A stretch of 64,000 nucleotides of DNA from Actinoplanes sp. DH11 (GCF_020873875.1 NZ_JAHWGU010000036.1:19819-83818); one strand, 5' to 3'; positions 51,631 to 60,731 are shown, counted from the first letter of the stretch. The notes: generated by a model not told the origin, from the sequence alone. Numbers and translations are program-made.

Positions 51631-54600
51631 TCACTTGGTCCTGCGCCCGGCCGCCAGCATCGCGTCGGCCAATCGGGCCGCCGCGTGCCCGTCGTCGAGG
51701 TCGCTGGCCCGTTCGGTGAAGGCCTGGTACTGCACCGCGTACTTCTCCAGCACCGAGTCGGACTGACTGATCGCCTCGATCACCTCGTCGGAGGTGCTGA
51801 GCAGCGGCCCGGGCGCCTCGGCCTCGAAGTCGAAGTAGAAGCCGCGCAGGTTGTCCCGGTAGTTCTCCAGGTCGTACGTGAAGAACAGGATGGGCCGGCC
51901 GGTGCTGGCGAAGTCGAACATCACCGAGGAGTAGTCGGTGATCAGGACGTCGGTGATCGCCAGCAGGTCGGCCATGTCCGGGTAGGTGGAGACGTCGTAC
52001 ACGAAGCCGTTGCCGGCGCCGCGGATCTCGTCCACGACGTTCGGGTGGCGGCGGATCAGCAGCACGTGGTCGTCGCCGAGGCGCTCCCGGGCGGCTTCCA
52101 GATCCAGCATCATGTTCATCTTGTACGCGCCACCGCTGTAGTACTCGTCGTCACGCCACGTCGGCGCGTACAGCACCACCTTCTTGCCGGCCGGCAGCCC
52201 GATCCGCGTCCGCACGTCGGCGACAAGCGCGTCCCGCTTCGCGCCCTCCAGGAAGAGCACGTCGTTACGCGGGTAACCGATCTCCAGGATCTCGCCGGGG
52301 AACCGGAACGCCCGCCGCAGGATGGGCGTGCTGAACCTGTTCGGCGAGACCAGGTGACTCCAGTTCTGCGCCTCGGTCTCGAGCTTCTGGAAGTACTGCT
52401 TGTCGGCGAACTGCAGGTCCTCGATGTCGAAGCCGATGCGCTTCAGCGGCGTACCGTGCCAGGTCTGGATCACGACCTGGTCGGGCCGGCGCTCGAACCA
52501 GCCGGGCAGGTGCTGGTTGGTGACGATGTAGCGGCTGGTGGCAAGGGCCTCGTACCACTCGTGGCGCCAGAGCGCGATCGCCTTGGCGGTGTCCGGCACG
52601 GCCGCCTGGCCGTCGGTGACCACCCAGAGGTGCCCGAGCGGCAGGCCGCGGGAGACCAGCTCCTCGTGCACGGCGCGCGGGCTGTCGGAGTACTGCCGGC
52701 CGGTGAAGCTGTTGTAGAGCACCACGTCGCGCAGCGGTGTCTTGCGCATCTTCGGGTAGAGCTCGGTACGGCTGCGGAAGCCGTTCGCCTTGCCGCGCTC
52801 GGAGTCGGTGAGCGCGGTCCGGACCCGGATCACACCGCGCTGGTCGGTGAGCCACTCGCAGGTGACCCGCTTCGGGTCGGCCGGGTGACCCACCGGCAGG
52901 CTCTCCAGCGCGCCGGCGGCCAGCGGCAGCGGGCGGATCGGCCCGTCGCCGAGGCGGTGGAAGAGGTTCCACGTGCCGGACTTGAGCCGGATGTCCCATC
53001 CGAAGTTCGGCACCCGCAGCGGGTCCAGGTCGAGGCTCCAGGTCTGGCCGTCGACCGTCACCGGGAAGTGCTTGGTCTCCCGGGCGTTCGAGAACCGAGC
53101 CACCACCCGCATGCCGGACCAGTCACCGGTCGGCGGCAACGTGCCGGTGAGCCGGAAACCGGTGCTCAGCGACGTGATGCCGGAGATCACCGGGGTCAGC
53201 GGCAGCGCGGTCAGCACCGGGTGGCCCTTGCGGTCGGGCAGCAGGCTGACCGTCCGGCCGCCGAGGTAGACCGGCGGGAACGTGAAGTAGTCGTGCATGG
53301 CCAGCCGGATCGGGGCGCTGTGCTCGTCACCGGCGGAGAGCTCGACGTCCCACCGCTCGCCCGGCTCGCCGGGGAGCAGCTGCGGGTACTCCACTGCGTC
53401 GTCCTGAAGGTCGGCCACCGGCACCCGGAACGCGAACTGGTCGTCGGTGATCTCCACCGGGTAGCTGCGCCAGACGATCCCCGAGGTCCGCGACAGCCGG
53501 GCCGTCGCCGGTTTCCGGTTCGCCCCCGTCACCTCGCCGCGGATCACGACGGCGTCGCCGTCCAGGCCGCCGCCGGTGAGCCGGGCGCCGACGTGCTCGA
53601 TGTGCAGCTGGAACTTGCCGTTCGTCACGACCGGGGTGATGCGAACGTCTTTGTCGACGTAGAGGCTCGTCAACCGGATCGGGTTCGCGTGCTCGCCGAC
53701 GGTCAACGGGCCCTTGCTCTTCTGGCCGAGACCGAGCACGCCGACCACGACCGTCCAGATGCCGTCCTTCCAGGCGCCGTCCTCACCGCGCAGCGCCTGG
53801 ACGTCCACCTCGGCCTCGAAACCGGACCAGTCGTACGAGATGGTCGGGCTGCCGTGCACCGCCGTCGCGTCCAGGCACTTCTGGTTGATCAGGGCCTGCC
53901 GCTTGGTGCGCCGGCCCGTCTCGTCGCGCAGCCACACCAGCCGGGTCGTCGACCACGCGTGCGCGGCGGCCTGGCCCGGGATGAACGCGTGCCCGCGGAT
54001 TTGCAGCTTGTCGCCGCGCCACTGCACGTCGTGCAGCCGGGTCCGCGGGCGCGGGGTGCCGGCCAGGAACAGCGTGCGGGGCACGTTCGGCAGGCGGTCC
54101 TCGAGGAACTTCAGCTTGTGGTAGCGGCGCAGTCCCTTGCGGACGATCCGGTGCCGGGCCCGGACGGTCGGGATCATCTCCAGCAGCTCGGGCAGCATCC
54201 GGTTGCGGACCAGGCGCCACAGCACCCGGTGCGCGGCCGGGATCTCGTCGTAGACCCGCGGGTCGACGGTCGCCAGGAACCGGTTGCAGCCGTCGAGGAA
54301 CTGCTGGTGGTAGTCGTCGTCGACGCGCGGCAGCACCCGCATGAACAGCATCAGGTCGCCCTTGAGCGCCGAGGCGTCGTACAGCCTCTTCAGCTTGTGC
54401 TGCTTGTGCTTGCCGAGGAACCGGCTCACCGACTCGACGCCGGCCAGCCGGTCGATGAAGCCGCGGATCTCGTCGCGCCGCTGGGTGATCGACTTGTCGG
54501 CGCCCTCACGCTCGCGCCAGTAGTAGACCGGCACGTCGAGCACGTCGACGCTCTTGGCCAGCACGTGCGCCGGGACCATGACCGGGGTGTCCTCGTAGAG

Positions 54601-55137
54601 CACGCCCTCCGGGAACGCCAGCTTGTGCTCGTCCCAGAACGAACGGCGGAAGACCTTGTTCCAGGCGGTACGGTCGTCCATCAGCGAGGTCTGCTTGCTG
54701 ACGTGGGTGCGCAGGTTGGTGTTGGCGAACGGGGTCCGGTGCAGGCCGGACTGGTGCACCCCACGGCTGGTCAGCCGCATCACGTTGCCGGAGGCGAAGT
54801 CCGACCCGGTCTCGGTGATCGACGCGATCAGCAGCTCGCAGGCGGCCGGCGGCAGCACGTCGTCGCTGTCCACGAACATCAGGAACTCACCGGTGGAGTG
54901 CTCCACGCCGGTGTTGCGCGCGGCACCCAGACCGGCGTTCGGCTTCGTGACCAGTTTGAACCGAGGGTCACGCTCCGCGAAGGCCGCGGCGATCTCTCCG
55001 CTGTTGTCCGTCGAGCCGTCGTCGACCATCACGACCTCGAGCCGTGAGTAGTACTGCGAGGCGATGGAGGAGAGGCATTCGTCCAGGTAGGGTGCCACGT
55101 TGTAGATCGGCACGACGATGCTCAGCACGGAATCCAT
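51631..55137 (-). CDS. GT2 glycosyltransferase fused to CDP-glycerol glycerophosphotransferase
   Basis: 1168 residues. N-terminal GT-A family 2 domain (about 5-230): SIVVPIYNVAPYLDECLSS, VMVDDGSTDNS, the DxD-type FVDSDDVLPP. A central region of about 400 residues, mostly beta, has no motif I know. C-terminal TagF/TagB-like domain (about 790-1150): VIQTWHGTPLKRIGFD, VLYAPTWRDDEYYS and the signature TDYSSVMFDFASTGRPILFFTYD. It should extend or prime a teichoic-acid-like polymer at the membrane. ATG 55137 has an AGGAGG site 8 nt upstream. Confidence 0.93.
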   Translation of the reverse strand: MDSVLSIVVPIYNVAPYLDECLSSIASQYYSRLEVVMVDDGSTDNSGEIAAAFAERDPRFKLVTKPNAGLGAARNTGVEHSTGEFLMFVDSDDVLPPAACELLIASITETGSDFASGNVMRLTSRGVHQSGLHRTPFANTNLRTHVSKQTSLMDDRTAWNKVFRRSFWDEHKLAFPEGVLYEDTPVMVPAHVLAKSVDVLDVPVYYWREREGADKSITQRRDEIRGFIDRLAGVESVSRFLGKHKQHKLKRLYDASALKGDLMLFMRVLPRVDDDYHQQFLDGCNRFLATVDPRVYDEIPAAHRVLWRLVRNRMLPELLEMIPTVRARHRIVRKGLRRYHKLKFLEDRLPNVPRTLFLAGTPRPRTRLHDVQWRGDKLQIRGHAFIPGQAAAHAWSTTRLVWLRDETGRRTKRQALINQKCLDATAVHGSPTISYDWSGFEAEVDVQALRGEDGAWKDGIWTVVVGVLGLGQKSKGPLTVGEHANPIRLTSLYVDKDVRITPVVTNGKFQLHIEHVGARLTGGGLDGDAVVIRGEVTGANRKPATARLSRTSGIVWRSYPVEITDDQFAFRVPVADLQDDAVEYPQLLPGEPGERWDVELSAGDEHSAPIRLAMHDYFTFPPVYLGGRTVSLLPDRKGHPVLTALPLTPVISGITSLSTGFRLTGTLPPTGDWSGMRVVARFSNARETKHFPVTVDGQTWSLDLDPLRVPNFGWDIRLKSGTWNLFHRLGDGPIRPLPLAAGALESLPVGHPADPKRVTCEWLTDQRGVIRVRTALTDSERGKANGFRSRTELYPKMRKTPLRDVVLYNSFTGRQYSDSPRAVHEELVSRGLPLGHLWVVTDGQAAVPDTAKAIALWRHEWYEALATSRYIVTNQHLPGWFERRPDQVVIQTWHGTPLKRIGFDIEDLQFADKQYFQKLETEAQNWSHLVSPNRFSTPILRRAFRFPGEILEIGYPRNDVLFLEGAKRDALVADVRTRIGLPAGKKVVLYAPTWRDDEYYSGGAYKMNMMLDLEAARERLGDDHVLLIRRHPNVVDEIRGAGNGFVYDVSTYPDMADLLAITDVLITDYSSVMFDFASTGRPILFFTYDLENYRDNLRGFYFDFEAEAPGPLLSTSDEVIEAISQSDSVLEKYAVQYQAFTERASDLDDGHAAARLADAMLAAGRRTK

Positions 55138-55301
55138 CCCGCGACCCTCCTGCGAATCTCGATAGCCCGGGACCGGCGACCGGCGCAACCCGAAACTTCA
55201 CTCTATGCGCCTGCTGTCCGGCGAACGTTAGCAGAACAGCAACCGACGACGTGAGCGCGATTCATCACTGTATGCGGCTTTTATCACTCAACGGGATGCT
55301 C

Positions 55302-55307
55302 TAGGGT
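55302..55307 (+). promoter_or_regulatory. -10 box, leaderless type (Nudix)
   Basis: TAGGGT, 7 nt before GTG 55315. Confidence 0.5.
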
Positions 55308-55314
55308 CTACCGG

Positions 55315-55800
55315 GTGCAGGCCATCGTCGCCACGTTGGGCTACGTCCTGTCCCCCGATCGTCGCCAGATCCTGATGATCCGCCGGGACGCGCGCCCCGA
55401 TGACATCCACTTCGGTTACTACAACGGCCTGGGCGGCAAGCTCGAACCCGGCGAGGACGTCGTGTCCGGCCTGCGCCGCGAGATCCGCGAGGAAGCCGGC
55501 CTCGACTGCACCGGCATCGAACTGGCCGGCACCATTTCGTGGCCCGGCTTCGGCCGCGACGGGGAGAACTGGCTCGGCTTCCTCTTCCGGGTGACAGCCT
55601 GGACCGGCTCACCCCTGTCCACCAACCCGGAGGGCTCCCTGCACTGGGTGGACGTGGCCGACGTGCTGGCCGGGAAACTCCCGATGTGGGAGTCCGACCG
55701 CCACTTCCTGCCCCTGGTCTTCGCCGAGAAGCCCGAGGTCTTCCACGGTGTGATGCCGTTCACCGCGGGCCGCGCGACGTCCTGGTCCTACACCACCTGA
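55315..55800 (+). CDS. Nudix hydrolase (MutT/8-oxo-dGTP diphosphatase-like)
   Basis: 161 residues. Complete Nudix box (Gx5Ex7REUxEExGU) from residue about 41: GGKLEPGEDVVSGLRREIREE then AGL. The start ATLGYVLSPDRRQILMIRR and the C-terminal ESDRHFLPLVF match 8-oxo-dGTP diphosphatases of the MutT/MTH1 type, whose role is to clean oxidised nucleotides. GTG 55315. It converges on upp, 22 bp apart. Confidence 0.92.
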   Translation: MQAIVATLGYVLSPDRRQILMIRRDARPDDIHFGYYNGLGGKLEPGEDVVSGLRREIREEAGLDCTGIELAGTISWPGFGRDGENWLGFLFRVTAWTGSPLSTNPEGSLHWVDVADVLAGKLPMWESDRHFLPLVFAEKPEVFHGVMPFTAGRATSWSYTT

Positions 55801-55822
55801 GGCGTACGCCCGTGTCGGTGGG

Positions 55823-56455
55823 TCAGAAGCGGCGCATGCCGCCGAACTGGCGGTCGCCGGCGTCGCCCAGACCGGGCACGATGTAGGCCTTCTCGTTGAG
55901 ACCCTCGTCGATCGACGCGGTGATCAGGCGCAGCGGCAGGCCGGAGTCGGCGAGCCGCTCGACGCCTTCCGGTGCGGCGAGCACGCAGCAGATGATGATG
56001 TCGGTGCAGCCGCGGTCGGCGAGCAGTTTGCAGCAGTGCAGCAGGGAGCCGCCGGTGGCGAGCATCGGGTCGAGGACCAGGACCGGGCGGCCGGAGAGGT
56101 CGGCCGGGAGCGACTCCATGTAGGCGCGCGGCTCGTAGCTCTTCTCGTCGCGGGCCAGCCCGACGAAGCCCATCGACGACTCGGGGAGCAGGCCGAGCGC
56201 GGCGTCGGCCATGCCCAGGCCGGCGCGCAGGACCGGGACGATCAGCGGCGGGTTCGCCAGGCGGGTGCCCTCGGTGGGCGCGACGGGCGTTTCGATCGGG
56301 TACTTCTCGACCGCGAAGAGGCGGGCCGCTTCGTAGACCACCATGGTGGTGAGCTCGTGCAGCGAGGCGCGGAAGACGCCGGAATCGGTCTCGGTGCGGC
56401 GCATGGCGGTGAGCCGGGTCTGAGCCAGCGGATGATCTACGACAAGGACGTCCAC
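55823..56455 (-). CDS. upp: Uracil phosphoribosyltransferase
   Basis: Salvages uracil with PRPP to UMP. 210 residues. Signatures: VVDHPLAQTRLTAMR, the PLIVPVLRAGLGMADAAL segment, and the PRPP loop VLDPMLATGGSLLHC; C-terminal YIVPGLGDAGDRQFG. Start GTG 56455 with TAGGTT 6 nt upstream. Divergent from deoC with 59 bp between starts, so pyrimidine salvage and deoxynucleoside breakdown share a control region. Confidence 0.96.
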   Translation of the reverse strand: MDVLVVDHPLAQTRLTAMRRTETDSGVFRASLHELTTMVVYEAARLFAVEKYPIETPVAPTEGTRLANPPLIVPVLRAGLGMADAALGLLPESSMGFVGLARDEKSYEPRAYMESLPADLSGRPVLVLDPMLATGGSLLHCCKLLADRGCTDIIICCVLAAPEGVERLADSGLPLRLITASIDEGLNEKAYIVPGLGDAGDRQFGGMRRF

Positions 56456-56461
56456 GGGCTC

Positions 56462-56467
56462 AACCTA
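56462..56467 (-). promoter_or_regulatory. -10 box, leaderless type (upp)
   Basis: TAGGTT on the minus strand, 6 nt before GTG 56455. Only about 34 bp separate it from the deoC -10, so the two -35 regions overlap. Confidence 0.5.
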
Positions 56468-56501
56468 CCGTTCATTCAAGATCAACTGACACAGGGTTGC
56501 T

Positions 56502-56507
56502 TAGAAT
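56502..56507 (+). promoter_or_regulatory. -10 box, leaderless type (deoC)
   Basis: TAGAAT, 7 nt before ATG 56515. Confidence 0.5.
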
Positions 56508-56514
56508 CGATTTC

Positions 56515-57444
56515 ATGACTGCGACGACGCCCCTCGGGTTGTCCGACCTCCGCTCCTTCCTGCGTGGCCTGCCCGGGGTCGACAAGGTGGGGGTCGAGTC
56601 CAGGGCGGCGGCGCTCGCCACCCGCTCGGTGAAGGCGAGCGCCAAGGCGACAGCGATCGACCTGGCCATCCGGATGGTCGACCTGACCACCCTCGAGGGC
56701 GCGGACACCCCGGGCAAGGTCCGGGCACTCTGCGCGAAAGGGATGCGCCCGGACCCGGCCGACCCCGGTTGCCCGCCGGTCGCCGCGATCTGCGTCTACC
56801 CGGCGATGGTCCCGGTCGCCGCGGCCGCGCTCGCCGGCTCCGGCGTCCGTCTGGCAAGCGTCGCGACCGCGTTCCCCTCGGGCCAGGCGCCGCTGGAGGT
56901 CAAGCTCGCCGACACCCGGGCCGCCGTCGCGGCCGGCGCCGACGAGATCGACATGGTGATCAGCCGGGGCGCCTTCCTGGCCGGCGACTACGACCGGGTC
57001 TTCGCCGAGATCGTCGCGGTCAAGGAGGCCTGCGGCGGCGCGCACCTCAAGGTGATTCTGGAGACCGGCGAACTGGCGACGTACGACAACGTACGCCGTG
57101 CCTCCTGGCTGGCCATGCTGGCCGGCGCCGATTTCATCAAGACCTCCACCGGCAAGGTCGCGGTCAACGCGACGCTGCCGATCACCCTGGTCATGCTGGA
57201 GGCGGTGCGTGACTTCCGCGAGCGGTACGGTCGGCAGGTCGGCGTGAAACCGGCCGGCGGCATCCGGACCACCAAGGACGCCATCAAGTACCTGGTGGTC
57301 ATCAACGAGACCGCCGGTGACGACTGGCTCGACCCGGACTGGTTCCGGTTCGGCGCCTCGTCGCTGCTCAACGACCTGCTCATGCAGCGCACCAAGCTCA
57401 CCACCGGTCACTACGCCGGTCCGGACTACTTCACCCTGGACTGA
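56515..57444 (+). CDS. deoC: Deoxyribose-phosphate aldolase
   Basis: Splits 2-deoxyribose-5-phosphate to glyceraldehyde-3-phosphate and acetaldehyde. 309 residues. TIM-barrel motifs: MVDLTTLEGADTPGKV, AICVYPAMVP, VATAFPSGQ, EIDMVISRGAFLAGDY, Schiff-base lysine in FIKTSTGK, and VGVKPAGGIRT. ATG 56515 chosen from its TAGAAT box. The two aldehyde dehydrogenase genes downstream could oxidise the acetaldehyde it releases; 30 bp separates it from the first. Confidence 0.95.
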   Translation: MTATTPLGLSDLRSFLRGLPGVDKVGVESRAAALATRSVKASAKATAIDLAIRMVDLTTLEGADTPGKVRALCAKGMRPDPADPGCPPVAAICVYPAMVPVAAAALAGSGVRLASVATAFPSGQAPLEVKLADTRAAVAAGADEIDMVISRGAFLAGDYDRVFAEIVAVKEACGGAHLKVILETGELATYDNVRRASWLAMLAGADFIKTSTGKVAVNATLPITLVMLEAVRDFRERYGRQVGVKPAGGIRTTKDAIKYLVVINETAGDDWLDPDWFRFGASSLLNDLLMQRTKLTTGHYAGPDYFTLD

Positions 57445-57474
57445 GCCGGCCTCGAGGAGAAAACCGGAAAGCCG

Positions 57475-58899
57475 ATGTTCGAATACGCACCAGCTCCCGA
57501 GTCCCGGTCCGTGGTCGAGATCGCCCCCTCCTACGGGCTCTTCATCGACGGCGAGTTCACGTCGCCCGCGGAGGGCGGCACCTTCAAGACGGTGAACCCC
57601 GCTTCCGAGGAGGTCCTCGCCGAGGTCGCGAGCGCCGGCTCGGACGACGTCGACCGGGCCGTCGCGGCGGCGCGCCGGGCGTTCGGGCCGTGGTCGGCGC
57701 TGCCCGGTGCGGAACGGGCCAAATACCTGTTCCGGATCGCCCGGATCATCCAGGAGCGCTCCCGCGAGCTGGCCGTCCTGGAGTCGCTCGACAACGGCAA
57801 GCCGATCAAGGAGTCGCGCGACGTCGACCTGCCTCTGGTGGCGGCACACTTCTTCTACTACGCGGGCTGGGCGGACAAGCTGGCGTACGCGGGTTTCGGC
57901 CCGGACCCGCGCCCGCTCGGCGTCGCCGGCCAGGTGATCCCGTGGAACTTCCCGCTGCTGATGCTGGCGTGGAAGGTCGCCCCGGCGCTCGCCACCGGCA
58001 ACACCGTGGTGCTCAAGCCGGCCGAGACGACGCCGCTCTCCGCACTCTTCTTCGCCGACGTCTGCCGTCAGGCCGACCTGCCGCCGGGCGTGGTCAACAT
58101 CGTCACCGGCGCCGGCGACACGGGCGCCTACCTGGTGCAGCACCCGGACGTGAACAAGGTGGCCTTCACCGGCTCCACCGAGGTGGGCCGGCAGATCGCC
58201 CGCTCGGTGGCCGGCACCGGCAAGCGGCTCACCTTGGAGCTGGGCGGCAAGGCCGCCAACATCGTCTTCGACGACGCCCCGATCGACCAGGCGGTCGAGG
58301 GGATCGTGACAGGCATCTTCTTCAACCAGGGGCACGTCTGCTGCGCCGGCTCGCGCCTGCTGGTGCAGGAGTCGGTGGCCGAGGAGCTGCTGTCGTCGCT
58401 GAAGCGGCGGATGGCCACGCTGCGCGTCGGTGACCCGCTGGACAAGAACACCGACGTGGGCGCGATCAATTCGGCGGTCCAGCTCGCCCGCATTACCGAA
58501 TTGTCAGAAATAGGTGCCGCCGAGGGCGCCGAACGCTGGTCGCCGGCCTGCGACCTGCCGGACCGCGGCTTCTGGTTCGCCCCGACGATCTTCACGGGCG
58601 TCACCCAGGCACACCGGATAGCCCGGGAAGAGATCTTCGGGCCGGTGCTGTCGGTGCTGACCTTCCGGACCCCGGCCGAGGCGGTGGAGAAGGCCAACAA
58701 CACGCCGTACGGGTTGTCCGCCGGCATCTGGACCGAGAAAGGTTCCCGGATCCTCGCCGTCGCCGACAAGCTTCGAGCCGGCGTCGTGTGGGCAAACACC
58801 TTCAACAAGTTCGATCCGGCGTCGCCGTTCGGCGGCTACAAGGAGTCCGGTTACGGCCGCGAGGGTGGCCGGCACGGCCTGGAGGCGTACCTTGCCTAA
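57475..58899 (+). CDS. Aldehyde dehydrogenase, catalytic half (ALDH16-like)
   Basis: 474 residues, a complete ALDH fold. Cofactor loop GQVIPWNFPLLMLAWKVAPAL, KPAETTPLSAL, FTGSTEVGRQ, catalytic Glu255 (LELGGKAANIVF), nucleophile Cys at 289 or 290 (NQGHVCCAGSR), and EEIFGPVLSVLTF. ATG 57475 has GGAG 17 nt upstream and no better start. Probably oxidises acetaldehyde from deoC or a related aldehyde. Its stop overlaps the start of the following incomplete ALDH, suggesting the two chains pair. Confidence 0.93.
   Translation: MFEYAPAPESRSVVEIAPSYGLFIDGEFTSPAEGGTFKTVNPASEEVLAEVASAGSDDVDRAVAAARRAFGPWSALPGAERAKYLFRIARIIQERSRELAVLESLDNGKPIKESRDVDLPLVAAHFFYYAGWADKLAYAGFGPDPRPLGVAGQVIPWNFPLLMLAWKVAPALATGNTVVLKPAETTPLSALFFADVCRQADLPPGVVNIVTGAGDTGAYLVQHPDVNKVAFTGSTEVGRQIARSVAGTGKRLTLELGGKAANIVFDDAPIDQAVEGIVTGIFFNQGHVCCAGSRLLVQESVAEELLSSLKRRMATLRVGDPLDKNTDVGAINSAVQLARITELSEIGAAEGAERWSPACDLPDRGFWFAPTIFTGVTQAHRIAREEIFGPVLSVLTFRTPAEAVEKANNTPYGLSAGIWTEKGSRILAVADKLRAGVVWANTFNKFDPASPFGGYKESGYGREGGRHGLEAYLA
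58881..58885 (+). promoter_or_regulatory. Shine-Dalgarno deciding a TTG start
   Basis: GGAGG, 6 nt before TTG 58892; it lies inside the last codons of the first ALDH gene. Confidence 0.8.
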
Positions 58900-59746
58900 G
58901 AAATCTTCGCCGGTCGCTCTCCCTGCCGAACCGGCCCCACCTGTCCGGCTCTCGGTGCGGAAGACCTACAAGCTCTTCATCGGCGGCAAGTTCCCCCGCA
59001 GCGAGTCAGGACGGACCTACGTGGTGAACGGCGACAACGTTGCCCTCGCCTCCCGCAAGGACGCCCGGGACGCGGTGCTGGCGGCACGGGTGGCTCAGGC
59101 CAAGTGGGCGGGCGCGACGGCGTACAACCGCGGTCAGGTCCTCTACCGGGTCGCCGAGATGCTCGAGGCGCGCCGCGCCGAGTTCGCCGCGCTGGGCGTG
59201 CCGGCCGGCGAGCTGGACGCCGCCGCCGACCGCTGGGTGTGGTACGCGGGCTGGGCCGACAAGATCGCCCAGGTGGCCGGCAGCGCCAACCCGGTGGCCG
59301 GACCCTTCTTCAACATCTCCGCGCCGGAACCCACCGGCGTGGTCGCCGTCGTCGCGCCACCCTCCCTGCTCGGCCTGACAAGCGTCATCGCCCCCGCCGT
59401 GGTGACCGGCAACACCGCCGTCGTCCTCGCGCCGGACCCCCAGGTCGGGATCACCCTGGCCGAGGTGCTCGCCACCAGCGACGTGCCCGGCGGCGTGGTG
59501 AACATTCTCACCGGCCGGCACGCCGAGACCGCCCCCTGGCTGGCCTCGCACGCCGACGTGAACGCGCTGGACCTGACCGGCGTCGAACACGCGGACCTCG
59601 CCGCCGAGCTGGAACGGTCCGCTGCGGGCACACTCAAGCGCGTGGTACGGCACCGGCCGGGCGCCGACTTCACCGGTGATCCGGGGTTACGGCCGATGAC
59701 CATGCTGCTGGAGACCAAGACCGTGTGGCATCCCAAGGGCGAGTGA
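58892..59746 (+). CDS. Non-catalytic aldehyde dehydrogenase-like subunit
   Basis: 284 residues, about 60 percent of a normal ALDH. It has the N-terminal and cofactor-fold segments (KTYKLFIGGKFPRSESG, TGVVAVVAPPSLLGL, VVTGNTAVVLAP, VPGGVVNILTGRH) but stops before the catalytic Cys domain; no catalytic Cys or Glu motif exists. In ALDH16 enzymes a full ALDH is followed by such a truncated copy in one chain; here they are two genes overlapping by 8 bp. Start TTG 58892 from the SD. Likely structural partner of the preceding ALDH, which is inference. Not a decayed pseudogene: the frame is intact and the SD is perfect. Confidence 0.9.
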   Translation: MPKKSSPVALPAEPAPPVRLSVRKTYKLFIGGKFPRSESGRTYVVNGDNVALASRKDARDAVLAARVAQAKWAGATAYNRGQVLYRVAEMLEARRAEFAALGVPAGELDAAADRWVWYAGWADKIAQVAGSANPVAGPFFNISAPEPTGVVAVVAPPSLLGLTSVIAPAVVTGNTAVVLAPDPQVGITLAEVLATSDVPGGVVNILTGRHAETAPWLASHADVNALDLTGVEHADLAAELERSAAGTLKRVVRHRPGADFTGDPGLRPMTMLLETKTVWHPKGE

Positions 59747-59781
59747 GGCCACCGGGGCCGTTGTCACACAGCGTTGCCGAC

Positions 59782-59787
59782 TAGGGT
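59782..59787 (+). promoter_or_regulatory. -10 box with leader
   Basis: TAGGGT, with TTGTCA at 59761-59766 (15-bp spacer, short). Unlike the leaderless cases there is a GGAGG 6 nt before GTG 59841. Confidence 0.4.
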
Positions 59788-59840
59788 GTGTGCCCAGAGT
59801 CACCCGTCCCGCCACCCCCATGAGCATCCGGAGGTCAACC

Positions 59841-60731
59841 GTGACCAGCCAGTCCGACGAGCCCGAGGCGTCCGCGCCGGTGGCTGAGAAGTCCTCGTCC
59901 GAAGGGCTCTCCGGGCGTGAGCTCTGGGATCACGTCCGCATCGAGCCGGTGGAGATCGCACTGCCCGGTGGTGTGGGTCTGACCCTGCGGGCGTACCGGA
60001 AGTCCGGCGAGGTGACGCCGACCGAGATCGAGGCGGACGACGACGACCCCTTCGAGGCGCGCAAGCGTGCCCAGGAGGAGGACGAGGAGGAGTTCGTCGA
60101 CGAGGCCGAGCTGGAGCGGCAGGCGCTGCTCGCCACCGGCCCCGAGACGGACAGCCCCGACAAGATCGACGGTGAGGCGGCCGCGGAGCCCGATCCGGCC
60201 GACTTCGAGGACGAGCCGGACGAGTCGTCCGGCCGCCCGGACGACGAAGAGGTCCCCCTCTTCCTCACCCACAAGGGCCGGCTGCTCGCGTTCAAGAGCA
60301 CTGAATCGCTCGTCTCCTTCCTTCGTTCGGGTGCTCCGCACGATCTCGCACAATTGGACACCTGGCCGGTCCTGGTCGAGCGGGTACAGTCGAGCGACAT
60401 CGACCCGCAGCCGGACGACCGCTACGAGCTCGACCTCGTGGTGGAGAACCTGCGCGGCGGGCACGACACCTGGGACCTGCCGCTCCTGATCGCCGCCGGC
60501 GAAGTGGCCCGTGACCTCGGGCACGCACTCCGCATCAAGCCGGTGATCCTGGCGCTGTCGCCCGGTTCTCCGCTCGACGACCTGGACGAGTCCCTGCGTT
60601 CCGCGGAAAGCGGTGGGATGGGCGGGTTCTTCGGACGTCGGCGACTGAAGAAAATCGGGGCACAACAGGCGAGTCTGGGGTGGCGTTCGGTCATCGGCAA
60701 GATCTCTGCCGCTGTGGACTGGCGTGACTGA
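59841..60731 (+). CDS. Conserved acidic protein, unknown function
   Basis: 296 residues from GTG 59841 (GGAGG 6 nt upstream). A conserved opening block (LWDHVRIEPVEIALPGGVGLTLRAYR), a long acidic linker (about 55-135), then a second conserved block (VPLFLTHKGRLLAFKSTESLVSFL to the C-terminal LGWRSVIGKISAAVDW). Relatives in Micromonosporaceae are sometimes labelled primosomal protein, a name I would not trust. Gene order with the IS110-like protein behind it appears conserved in the family, from memory. Confidence 0.8.
   Translation: MTSQSDEPEASAPVAEKSSSEGLSGRELWDHVRIEPVEIALPGGVGLTLRAYRKSGEVTPTEIEADDDDPFEARKRAQEEDEEEFVDEAELERQALLATGPETDSPDKIDGEAAAEPDPADFEDEPDESSGRPDDEEVPLFLTHKGRLLAFKSTESLVSFLRSGAPHDLAQLDTWPVLVERVQSSDIDPQPDDRYELDLVVENLRGGHDTWDLPLLIAAGEVARDLGHALRIKPVILALSPGSPLDDLDESLRSAESGGMGGFFGRRRLKKIGAQQASLGWRSVIGKISAAVDWRD

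Noticed and set aside
51472..55047. A 1,191-codon plus-strand frame antisense to the glycosyltransferase fusion
   Set aside because: Composition (Val, Arg, Gly, His, Asp, Leu, Gln) is that of a GC-driven mirror frame; the minus-strand product has clear motifs.
58892..59746. A decayed ALDH pseudogene
   Set aside because: The frame is intact, has a perfect SD, and lacks the same portion as the C-terminal domain of ALDH16 enzymes.
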